NCBI GenBank assembly: GCA_018054455.1
Contig: JAGPJL010000010.1
Coordinates: 1 to 40,377, forward strand
DNA from: Parabacteroides sp.
GTDB lineage: Bacteria > Bacteroidota > Bacteroidia > Bacteroidales > Tannerellaceae
DNA: 40,377 nucleotides
Direction of reading: 5' to 3'
A model generated the notes under the pieces. It did not search any database. It was given only the letters and a program-made list of their open reading frames with translations, and was not told the DNA's origin. The position numbers and the translations under genes are program-made. Within the stretch, counting starts at the first letter, position 1, and every line of letters begins with the position of its first letter. Below, piece by piece: positions 15,375 through 22,899 of this stretch.

Positions 15375-18374
15375 ATGAAAAGAATACTAATTCCGCTGTG
15401 TATAGTTGTAGGCTCTCACGCGGCCACCGGGCAACGATCTTATCAGTTTGATTCGCCCGAACGACTTTTTGTTGAAGGAAAAGAGATGTTCATTTTAAAG
15501 AACTATCCGGGTTGCATGGACAAGCTCGAAGCGTACAAGAAACAGGCGAAGGATGCCGATCTGATTCAGGAATCCGATTATATGTTGGCTTGTGCCGCTT
15601 TTGAACAGGGAAAAGAAAATGCGCCGGATGTGCTGAAGGAATATATGGAAAAGTATCCGGATACCCGTCATGGGGATGAGATACATTACCTCATAGCTTC
15701 ATCTCATTTTGACCGTAAAGAGTACGAAAAGGCAGTATATTGGTTTAAGGAATCGACCATCGAAATGCTTAGCCAGGCTCAGCAGGAGACTTATAGTTTC
15801 AGATATGCCTATTCATTACTTCAGACTGGAGAAATGGAAAAAGCCCGCGGCTACTTTACTCGCCTGAAGCAAATAGGAACAACCTATAATGATGCAGGAG
15901 CCTATTATGTTGCTTATATTGATTATGCTTCCGGAAAATATAATAATGCGCTCGTAGAGTTTAACCGTCTTAAAGACAAGCCCGAATATGCACTGCAGTC
16001 ATCGTATTATATAACTCAGATCTATTTTATTCAGCGTAAGTACGAGAAGACGATTGCCGAAGGAGAAGTCCTTTTGCAGAATTATCCACACAGCGAAAAT
16101 AATACGGAGGTGCACCGCATTTTGGGTAATTCCTACTATCATATGGGTAACCCGGATAAGGCAATTGCAAATTTAAGCAAATATGTCTCGGATGCGGAAG
16201 AACCTCTTCGCTCCGATTTGTATATATTGGGAGTTTGTTATTATAATAAAGCCAGCTATAACAGTGCGGTAGATTGTTTTGGCCGGATTGTTCGCGAGCC
16301 GGATGCGCTTACTCAGAATGCCTATCTGTATCTTGGACAGTCTTACTTAAAATTGAACGACAGGAATAATGCCCGTATGGCATTTGAATCAGCGGCTAAA
16401 TCTTCGTTCGACAAACAGGTGAAGGAGGCTGCTATGTATAATTATGCCTTGCTTATTCACCAAACTTCGTTTACAGGTTTTGGAGAGTCGGTAACCATTT
16501 TTGAAAACTTTCTGAATGAATTTCCTAACTCGTCCTACTCGGATAAAGTAAACGATTATCTGGTTGAGGTATACCTTACTACCAAAGATTATCGCTCAGC
16601 ACTTGCTTCCATCGAAAAGATTAAGCGTCCAAGTACCCGGATTCTGGAAGCCAAGCAGGATATTCTTTTTCAGTTGGGTACACAATCGTTTACAAATGTA
16701 AAATTGGATGAGGCGGTCGATTTGTTTAACCGTGCTATTTCACTAGGTTCCTATAACCTTGAAGCACGGAATGATGCTTATTTCTGGCGGGGTGAAAGTT
16801 ACTATCGCCAGGGTGAATATACCAAAGCTGAATCCGATTACAGAACCTATTTGAATAATACACAGCAGAAAAATACAGACATGTATGCGCTGGCTCAGTA
16901 TAACCTGGGATACTGTTACTTTAAAGAAAAGCAATATGCGGATGCGTTAAGTCGATTCAGACAGTATGTGCAACAGGAAAGCAATAGTCAGCTTCCATCT
17001 TATGCCGATGCTTACAACCGTATAGGAGACTGTCTATTCCAAAGCCGTCAGTTTGCCCAGGCAGAGGAGAGTTACAGCCGTGCGGCAACTCTGCAGCCTT
17101 CAGCTGCCGATTATGCAGTATATCAGAAAGGATTCCTATTGGGACTTCAGAAAGATTATAAGGGGAAAATCAGTTCAATGGATCGTCTTGTGCGCGAATT
17201 CCCCGAATCCCCCTACGTGGACGACGCGTTGTTTGAAAAAGGACGTGCCTATGTGATGCTTGATAATAGTAATGGGGCTGCCGATGCGTTTGAACAAGTT
17301 ATCAGTAAGTTTCCACAAAGCACCCAGGCACGTAAAGCTGGTATTCAGTTAGGATTACTCTATTTTAATGCTAATCAGCCCGAGAAAGCATCTGCAGCTT
17401 ACAAGTCAGTTATAGATAATTATCCGGGAAGCGACGAAGCAAAAGTTGCTTTGCAAGATTTGAAATCGGTATATCTGGATCTTAACGATATCAGCTCGTA
17501 CGCTGCTTATGTAAATTCGTTGGGTGGCAATGTCCGTTTTGATGTGAGTGAGCAGGATTCGCTGACCTATCTGGCTGCCGAAAAGCTTTTCATGAAGGGT
17601 GATAATTCGGGAGCCAAAAAGAGTCTTACTAATTACTTGCAATCGTTCCCTGATGGAGCTTTCAGCACCAATGCCAATTATTATCTGGGAAGCGTTGCTT
17701 TTAACAATAAAGAATACGATGAGGCAAAGCAATTATTTAAGGTTGTGCTTGCCAGCGGAGATACTAAGTTCGCCGAATCGGCTTCGGCCCGTAAGGCGGA
17801 GATCGAATATATGCAGGAAGATTACGTGGCTGCACTCGAAAGTTTTAAACATTTAAAGGCTGTTGCAGAAAGTAAGGATAATAAGGATGCGGCTAAACTA
17901 GGTATCATGCGTTGTGCCCAATATACGGGCAAACAACAGGATGCTCTTTCAGGAGCCGAGGAATTGCTGAAGGATCCGAAGCTATCACCCGAACTGAGTG
18001 CGGAAGCCCGTTATATTCGTGCAAAGGCAAACATTGCATTGAAGCAACCGGCAAAAGCGATGACCGATTTGCAGACAATCAGCAAAGATACCCGTACGGT
18101 CCATGGAGCCGAAGCCAAATATTTGTTGTCTCAATTGTATTTCAATAATAAGGAAAATGCCAAGGCTGAGAAGGAACTGATGAATTTTATCGAGAATGGA
18201 ACGCCTCATCAGTATTGGCTGGCACGTGGCTTTATATTATTGGCGGATATATATATTAGTCAGAATGATGACTTCCAGGCTCGTCAGTATCTGACCAGTT
18301 TGCAGAATAATTATAAGGGTACGGATGATATTGCCGGAATGATCGAGAACAGATTGAGTAAATTAAAGAAATAA
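15375..18374 (+). CDS. large periplasmic tetratricopeptide-repeat protein
   Basis: The 999-residue protein has a signal peptide (cleavage near ATGQ, residue 20) with no lipobox cysteine, so it is likely periplasmic. Nearly all of the mature chain is TPR-like helix pairs. Typical units include YSLLQTGEMEKARGYFTRLK, NSYYHMGNPDKAIANLSKYV, LGYCYFKEKQYADALSRFRQ and LGSVAFNNKEYDEAKQLFKV, spaced by roughly 34-37 residues and giving on the order of twenty repeats. Such superhelices act as scaffolds for protein-protein contacts. The next gene, 8 bases on, is an outer-membrane barrel, so the two probably form a complex. The layout recalls TPR/porin pairs used to export polymers, but no synthase or glycosyltransferase is nearby. 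Confidence 0.85.
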   Translation: MKRILIPLCIVVGSHAATGQRSYQFDSPERLFVEGKEMFILKNYPGCMDKLEAYKKQAKDADLIQESDYMLACAAFEQGKENAPDVLKEYMEKYPDTRHGDEIHYLIASSHFDRKEYEKAVYWFKESTIEMLSQAQQETYSFRYAYSLLQTGEMEKARGYFTRLKQIGTTYNDAGAYYVAYIDYASGKYNNALVEFNRLKDKPEYALQSSYYITQIYFIQRKYEKTIAEGEVLLQNYPHSENNTEVHRILGNSYYHMGNPDKAIANLSKYVSDAEEPLRSDLYILGVCYYNKASYNSAVDCFGRIVREPDALTQNAYLYLGQSYLKLNDRNNARMAFESAAKSSFDKQVKEAAMYNYALLIHQTSFTGFGESVTIFENFLNEFPNSSYSDKVNDYLVEVYLTTKDYRSALASIEKIKRPSTRILEAKQDILFQLGTQSFTNVKLDEAVDLFNRAISLGSYNLEARNDAYFWRGESYYRQGEYTKAESDYRTYLNNTQQKNTDMYALAQYNLGYCYFKEKQYADALSRFRQYVQQESNSQLPSYADAYNRIGDCLFQSRQFAQAEESYSRAATLQPSAADYAVYQKGFLLGLQKDYKGKISSMDRLVREFPESPYVDDALFEKGRAYVMLDNSNGAADAFEQVISKFPQSTQARKAGIQLGLLYFNANQPEKASAAYKSVIDNYPGSDEAKVALQDLKSVYLDLNDISSYAAYVNSLGGNVRFDVSEQDSLTYLAAEKLFMKGDNSGAKKSLTNYLQSFPDGAFSTNANYYLGSVAFNNKEYDEAKQLFKVVLASGDTKFAESASARKAEIEYMQEDYVAALESFKHLKAVAESKDNKDAAKLGIMRCAQYTGKQQDALSGAEELLKDPKLSPELSAEARYIRAKANIALKQPAKAMTDLQTISKDTRTVHGAEAKYLLSQLYFNNKENAKAEKELMNFIENGTPHQYWLARGFILLADIYISQNDDFQARQYLTSLQNNYKGTDDIAGMIENRLSKLKK

Positions 18375-18382
18375 GAATAGGG

Positions 18383-20173
18383 ATGAAAGCTATATATAAT
18401 GTAAAAGCCCTCTGCTTTGTGGTAGCATTAAGTACTGCTGCAACGGGATATGCGCAGGAAGATAAGACGAAAGCAAATGATGTGAATCGTGAAATGACCC
18501 TCGAACGGGAATACGATCCATCGGTTCAGGATGCATCTAAGGTGAATACTTTGCCGAAGGTAAAAGAACCTGTTGTAAAAAAAATGCCGATCGATTACAG
18601 TTCTTTTGCTGTAGCCACTGATCCTCAGCAGGAGATTTCTTTATTGGGATCTGGCAATATTATGACTGAGATCCCTTTTAGTAAAAAGCGTGGTTATTTG
18701 AATCTCGGTGCAGGAAACTATATGAACCTGAATGGTGATCTGGGCTATCATATACTTAGTACCGAAAAAGATAAACTAAATTTCTTTGTATCTCATCGAT
18801 CTACGAATGGTAAGATTAAATACCTTCAAAATGAGGAGAAGCAGAAAGCGAAGCTGAATAGTAATCTCGGAGGAATCAACTTCGAACATGAGTACGAAAA
18901 GCTTGCATTAAAGCTTGGCTTTGGAGTGGATTTTTCAAGGTTTAACTACTATGGAAATTTTGAACCTTATTTATCAGGAGGTATACTCTACCCGGATATA
19001 TTATTCGGATCGCTTGTGGACTATGATACCAATCAGTCAAATACAACTGTAGGAGGTATGATTGGATTTGAATCCAAAGGACACGGACCTTTTGAGTATG
19101 CCCTGGACCTGGATTTCAAACGTTTTTCTAATAAGTATGGCATGACTGGGGGTTTCGGTGGTATTAAAGAAAATACATTTGGAGCTGAGTTCGATGTTAA
19201 CAGCGAATTTAACGGGGGAATGAAGATTGGAGTAGAGGGTAAGCTTGAGTATTTTAATTATGGCGAAACAGATGCAGAAACTACTGAGCCGTTTGAAAGG
19301 AATAATCATGCAGAAGCCACGCTGAGTCCTTATCTGAAAACTGACGGAGAGAACTGGAATCTGCGTCTGGGTGCTAATACAATGATCATTACTGGTGAGG
19401 AAAAAAAGATATTCTTTTCTCCTAATATTACAGCCGATGTGGAGTTGGCTCCTAAGACCGTTTTATATGCTTCTGCCACAGGAGAGGCTCGGGCAAACAG
19501 TGCTTACGAAATATCTCGTATAAACCGTTACATCAATCCTGATTTGGTTCTTGAAGCATCCCGTACCTGGATGGATGGAATCGTTGGAATCAAAAGCGGA
19601 GCAGGTCCCGGCTTTTGGTTTGATGTATTTGGCGGTTATAAAATAACAGACAATGAACATTTTTTCATACCTCAAAATACCTTGTATGCTAAGTTCGGAA
19701 ATGTCAGCAATGTAGCTTATTACGATGCGAAATTGTTCCGGGGAGGGTTGACAGTGAAATACAGTTATCAACAACTTTTCAACATATCGTTGAAGGGTGT
19801 TTATAACTCGTGGACAGTGAATGAAAGAGAGGTTGAGGAAGCCGAAGGAGAGGGCGAACCAGTGATAACAGATATCAAAGCATTTGGCAAACCAAAAACA
19901 GAATTATTTGGGGAGATATCGGTAAACCCTATGGAGAACATTACCCTTTCTTTGGACTACTATCTGGGAGCAGGCAGATACACTCACATCAATGGTTCAA
20001 CTATTAAAATGGATAACATCAATGAATTGAATATGAAAGGGACTTATCAGCTAAATGATACTTTCGGGGCTTATATCAAGTTCAATAACCTTCTTTTCAA
20101 GAAGTATGAGCTTGTATATGGTTATCCTCAACAGGGATTTAATGCCATGGTGGGCATCAACCTTAATTTTTAA
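18383..20173 (+). CDS. outer-membrane beta-barrel protein paired with the TPR protein
   Basis: The 596-residue protein has a signal peptide (cleavage near GYAQ, residue 24). A short charged segment of about 70 residues follows (NREMTLEREYDPSVQDASKV, KVKEPVVKKMPIDYS). A long series of amphipathic strands and tight turns then runs to a C-terminal aromatic residue (FNAMVGINLNF). This is a barrel of perhaps 16-22 strands, resembling the barrel part of TonB-dependent receptors. No complete plug domain or carboxypeptidase-like repeat is visible. It is co-transcribed with the 999-residue TPR protein 8 bases upstream and followed by a strong terminator. The transported substrate is unknown. Confidence 0.8.
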   Translation: MKAIYNVKALCFVVALSTAATGYAQEDKTKANDVNREMTLEREYDPSVQDASKVNTLPKVKEPVVKKMPIDYSSFAVATDPQQEISLLGSGNIMTEIPFSKKRGYLNLGAGNYMNLNGDLGYHILSTEKDKLNFFVSHRSTNGKIKYLQNEEKQKAKLNSNLGGINFEHEYEKLALKLGFGVDFSRFNYYGNFEPYLSGGILYPDILFGSLVDYDTNQSNTTVGGMIGFESKGHGPFEYALDLDFKRFSNKYGMTGGFGGIKENTFGAEFDVNSEFNGGMKIGVEGKLEYFNYGETDAETTEPFERNNHAEATLSPYLKTDGENWNLRLGANTMIITGEEKKIFFSPNITADVELAPKTVLYASATGEARANSAYEISRINRYINPDLVLEASRTWMDGIVGIKSGAGPGFWFDVFGGYKITDNEHFFIPQNTLYAKFGNVSNVAYYDAKLFRGGLTVKYSYQQLFNISLKGVYNSWTVNEREVEEAEGEGEPVITDIKAFGKPKTELFGEISVNPMENITLSLDYYLGAGRYTHINGSTIKMDNINELNMKGTYQLNDTFGAYIKFNNLLFKKYELVYGYPQQGFNAMVGINLNF

Positions 20174-20201
20174 TTACGCGATTTACTCCAAGTGATTATA
20201 T

Positions 20202-20243
20202 AATAAGGGGAGCTTCTTTGGTGAAAGCTCCCCTTATTTTTTT
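20202..20243 (+). terminator. terminator of the TPR/barrel operon
   Basis: AATAAGGGGAGCTT (20202-20215) pairs perfectly with AAGCTCCCCTTATT (20225-20238), 9-base loop, followed by a T-run. Confidence 0.93.
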
Positions 20244-20293
20244 GATTTTGGGATTTGTTATATGTTGTTTAACATGTTTTATAAGAAAAAGAC

Positions 20294-20324
20294 TTGACAA
20301 ACCTTTGCAGAGACTGTATCTTTG
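20294..20324 (+). promoter_or_regulatory. strong promoter with no downstream ORF
   Basis: TTG at 20294-20296, a 20-base spacer and TATCTTTG at 20317-20324 form one of the best Bacteroidetes promoters in the window. It points right, toward a convergent gene, so its product is probably a short RNA. Confidence 0.7.
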
Positions 20325-20328
20325 CATC

Positions 20329-20433
20329 GTGGTTTTTTCATAATAGTATTAGATTTAAGGTTAACAAAGTTTGGTTAGGGGATGTCGGGAGACATCCTTT
20401 AATTGTTTATAGGGGATGCATATCCCCTTTTTT
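20329..20433 (+). ncRNA. candidate small RNA with two hairpins and intrinsic terminator
   Basis: Downstream of the promoter at 20294-20324 there is about 105 bases with no plausible ORF. The first hairpin pairs AGGGGATGTC (20377-20386) with GACATCCTTT (20391-20400), including two G-T pairs, closed by GGGA, a GNRA-type tetraloop. The second pairs AGGGGAT (20411-20417) with ATCCCCT (20422-20428) and is followed by six T, a classical terminator. AGGGGATG occurs in both 5' arms, so the first hairpin could also pair with the second 3' arm. The T-run overlaps the stop codon of the convergent SUMF/sialidase-like gene. No known RNA family was recognised. The start is inferred from the -7 box. Confidence 0.6.
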
Positions 20434-22453
20434 ATTTTGCAGGTTCCAGTAACCAAGTCAGATTAAACCTGTAATGCAAGCGGCTACTCACTAAATGAAT
20501 TACATTGTCAGGACTTTGTGTCGCGGCTAAATATCCCCGGGGTTCCGCATGGGTGGCATCCATCTCAAAAGCTCCAGTCCACGCTCCTCCATTCAGAAAA
20601 CGATAGGTTCCGTCGGTAATCAGTTTCTTTATCGGCCAGGTTTTTCCTTCGTCGAACGAAAGAGCGGCATACATGCCGTAACCCCTTACTGATTTACCAG
20701 AAGCATTTGTGAATAGCAGCCCTCTATCTTCTTTTTTTGTCCGTATAGGGTGATCGGTAAATGAGATCAATAATAACGGACCTTCCTGCAGACGTAAGAA
20801 AACAAGTCGTTGTCCTCCGTCAATCGGAGGAAATTCAGAGGCTGAATAAGTCCAGCTTTTTCCCATATCTTTCGAAATACTCATCGGCATTCTCAACAAA
20901 CCAGTGGAGTCGGGGATACTGTTTCCTCTGGCAAGTGCCATCAGATCTCCGTTCATCAGTTGAACAATGCCTGTATGAATTCCTGCAATTGTTGAACCGT
21001 TTCCATTTTGTTTAAATTCGGAAGGTTTCCCATCCCATGGGTCTAGCCAGGTTTTTCCATGATCCTTACTAATATGAATAGCAGCACCGTCGTGACTGCC
21101 AGGTCCGGCATCGCAAGCCTGAATAAACCAACCCTCCCTGGTTTTTATAGTTCCAGCAATTACCTGGTGCCGTTTAGTATGTTCCTTGGCGATGATCTCT
21201 GGCTTTGACCAACTGGCACCATTGTCTGTACTTTCCCTTTTCACCATGGCCAGATTTTGCCAATCTCCAGACGCTTCCATGCCATTTATATGAAATAACT
21301 TTCCCTGTCCGTCATTAAATATAGCAGAACCTGTCATATTCCGGTCGGGAACTTTAAAGAACAGGGACGCTTCATCCCATTCCGATTGCCCGTTACGTAG
21401 TCGCGAGCTCAACACAACCATATCCCGTCCATTCTCTTCTTCGGCGGAAAACCATATGGCAAGCAAATCGCCATTGCTACACCAGGTTATGGCTGGCTGA
21501 TGATTATGCTTGTAGAACGGAGTCCCGGAATTACATGATGGCTTAATTACAAAAGGCACAGGTGCCATGAACAAAGGCTTTTTGTTTGACCTCTTTTCCC
21601 ATATCTCTTTCTTTTGAGAAATAGAGTTGTCCACGATAGTATATTCTGATGATTCAAGTGGTGCCGTTGAAGGAAACTCAGCAAGTACTACCCTGAATCC
21701 AGTTTGAGAATGCTTGTCGTCTGGAATCATCGCCTGCCGGTTGGCTGATCGGAGAAACTTTTCCGGTGTATTATGACTTCCTCCCCGGGTTACACGGAAA
21801 GAACCATCGTTCATTCCAACCGGATCAGTCTGATCCTTTGCGGAGTAAGGACCGTACCAATCGAGGCACCATTCTTCAACATTTCCATGCATATCGTACA
21901 AACCGAATGCATTTGCCGGCGTCTGTCCTACAAGAAGCGATACCTGCTTAAGGTCGCGGGCTGTCTGCTGATTCTTTTGAAAGACTCCCGGGAGTCCGTC
22001 GTCCATCGAAAACGTAAGATAGCTTCCCGCCCTGCAGGCGTATTCCCATTCGGCTTCAGTCGGCAATCGATAAATTTTACCTTCTTTTTTGCTTAACCAT
22101 TTGCAGTAGTTTACCGCATCGTAATAGCTTACAAAAACAACTGCTTCGTCGTCGAGCAACGACAATCCGTTTTTTCCCCGAAAGAATTTATGAGAAGGAT
22201 CAAAAGCTTCATATTGTGCATTTGTGATTTCAGTTGCCGACATTTTGAAAGGGCTGGTAAGCGTTACTTTGTGGATTGGGGCTTCATCGTAATTAATACC
22301 TACTCCTTCACTTCCCATATAGAAGAAGCCAGCCGGAATATCGATCAACTTAATATCGACAGGATAAGACTGCTGGCTGTACAGAAGCTGACTCGTCAAA
22401 AGTAATAGAGCTGTTATCCATCTCTTATGTAATGCTTTAATAGAGGAAATCAT
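20432..22453 (-). CDS. secreted SUMF-domain/sialidase-like fusion protein
   Basis: The 673-residue protein has a signal peptide (to about residue 27). A formylglycine-generating-enzyme (SUMF1) fold spans about 33-258 (IPAGFFYMGSEG, YRLPTEAEWEYACRAG, LYDMHGNVEEWCLDWYG). A BNR/sialidase-type beta-propeller covers about 295-670. Four Asp-boxes are visible (SxDxGxxW at 408-415, 462-469, 527-534 and 599-606). The SUMF region lacks the two catalytic cysteines: where active enzymes have Cys in the stretch after RGGS, this one reads RGGSHNTPEKFLRSANR (223-239). It is therefore more likely a binding domain than a sulfatase activator. The propeller may cleave or bind a glycan; no FRIP motif was seen. 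It is probably in an operon with the small TPR gene 10 bases upstream. Confidence 0.85.
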   Translation of the reverse strand: MISSIKALHKRWITALLLLTSQLLYSQQSYPVDIKLIDIPAGFFYMGSEGVGINYDEAPIHKVTLTSPFKMSATEITNAQYEAFDPSHKFFRGKNGLSLLDDEAVVFVSYYDAVNYCKWLSKKEGKIYRLPTEAEWEYACRAGSYLTFSMDDGLPGVFQKNQQTARDLKQVSLLVGQTPANAFGLYDMHGNVEEWCLDWYGPYSAKDQTDPVGMNDGSFRVTRGGSHNTPEKFLRSANRQAMIPDDKHSQTGFRVVLAEFPSTAPLESSEYTIVDNSISQKKEIWEKRSNKKPLFMAPVPFVIKPSCNSGTPFYKHNHQPAITWCSNGDLLAIWFSAEEENGRDMVVLSSRLRNGQSEWDEASLFFKVPDRNMTGSAIFNDGQGKLFHINGMEASGDWQNLAMVKRESTDNGASWSKPEIIAKEHTKRHQVIAGTIKTREGWFIQACDAGPGSHDGAAIHISKDHGKTWLDPWDGKPSEFKQNGNGSTIAGIHTGIVQLMNGDLMALARGNSIPDSTGLLRMPMSISKDMGKSWTYSASEFPPIDGGQRLVFLRLQEGPLLLISFTDHPIRTKKEDRGLLFTNASGKSVRGYGMYAALSFDEGKTWPIKKLITDGTYRFLNGGAWTGAFEMDATHAEPRGYLAATQSPDNVIHLVSSRLHYRFNLTWLLEPAK

Positions 22454-22463
22454 GCGCTGTGGA

Positions 22464-22727
22464 TTAATGATTATACATGTCTTTATTATAGAAATTCATG
22501 ATTTTCATCATCATCGAATGCGCCATGTGTGCCGGGCTATCAGGATTAATCGCCATAGCTTCAAGGTAGTTGTTAATAGCCAATTGCATATCTCCCTTTT
22601 TGCGCCAGGCATTTCCCCTTAGATAAAAAGCTTCATCGTTTTGAGGATTTGCAGCGATTATTTCGTCCAGCAAGCGAATGGCTTCTTCAATATTGCCATC
22701 CAATATAAGTTGTTTTATTTTATCCAT
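22464..22727 (-). CDS. small TPR-repeat protein
   Basis: The 87-residue protein consists of about two tetratricopeptide repeats (IKQLILDGNIEEAIRLLDEI and LRGNAWRKKGDMQLAINNYL) and a methionine-rich tail (MAHSMMMKIMNF). It has no signal peptide, so it is likely cytoplasmic and binds a partner protein. The start at 22727 (MDKIKQ) is chosen because the longer frame would begin with a TTG inside the -7 box CAAAGGTA (plus 22746-22753; TACCTTTG on the minus strand). It precedes the SUMF/sialidase-like gene by 10 bases. Function unknown. Confidence 0.75.
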   Translation of the reverse strand: MDKIKQLILDGNIEEAIRLLDEIIAANPQNDEAFYLRGNAWRKKGDMQLAINNYLEAMAINPDSPAHMAHSMMMKIMNFYNKDMYNH

Positions 22728-22745
22728 ATACGATTTATTTATTCG

Positions 22746-22753
22746 CAAAGGTA
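22746..22753 (-). promoter_or_regulatory. -7 box of the small TPR gene
   Basis: TACCTTTG on the minus strand, 18 bases before the ATG at 22727. It lies in a divergent region shared with topA. Confidence 0.6.
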
Positions 22754-22860
22754 TAAATTCCGGAGCAAAAACAACGAAATCATATTACTTTGCAAGGGTT
22801 CTGATTTGTATCAAAAGTTTGTTTTTTTATTGATTTAGTGGGTTTTCGTAAATTATTATG

Positions 22861-22868
22861 TAAGTTTG
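22861..22868 (+). promoter_or_regulatory. -7 box of topA
   Basis: TAAGTTTG, 31 bases before the ATG at 22900. No well-spaced TTG was found. Confidence 0.55.
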
Positions 22869-22899
22869 TACCCGATTTCGAACGAGAAAGCAGATAAAT

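Noticed and set aside
20382-20402. Six-codon ORF inside the small RNA candidate
   Set aside because: It lies entirely in the first hairpin and has no sign of a ribosome entry site.
22641-22838. 65-codon plus-strand frame antisense to the small TPR gene
   Set aside because: Shadow frame covering the promoter region; no family resemblance.
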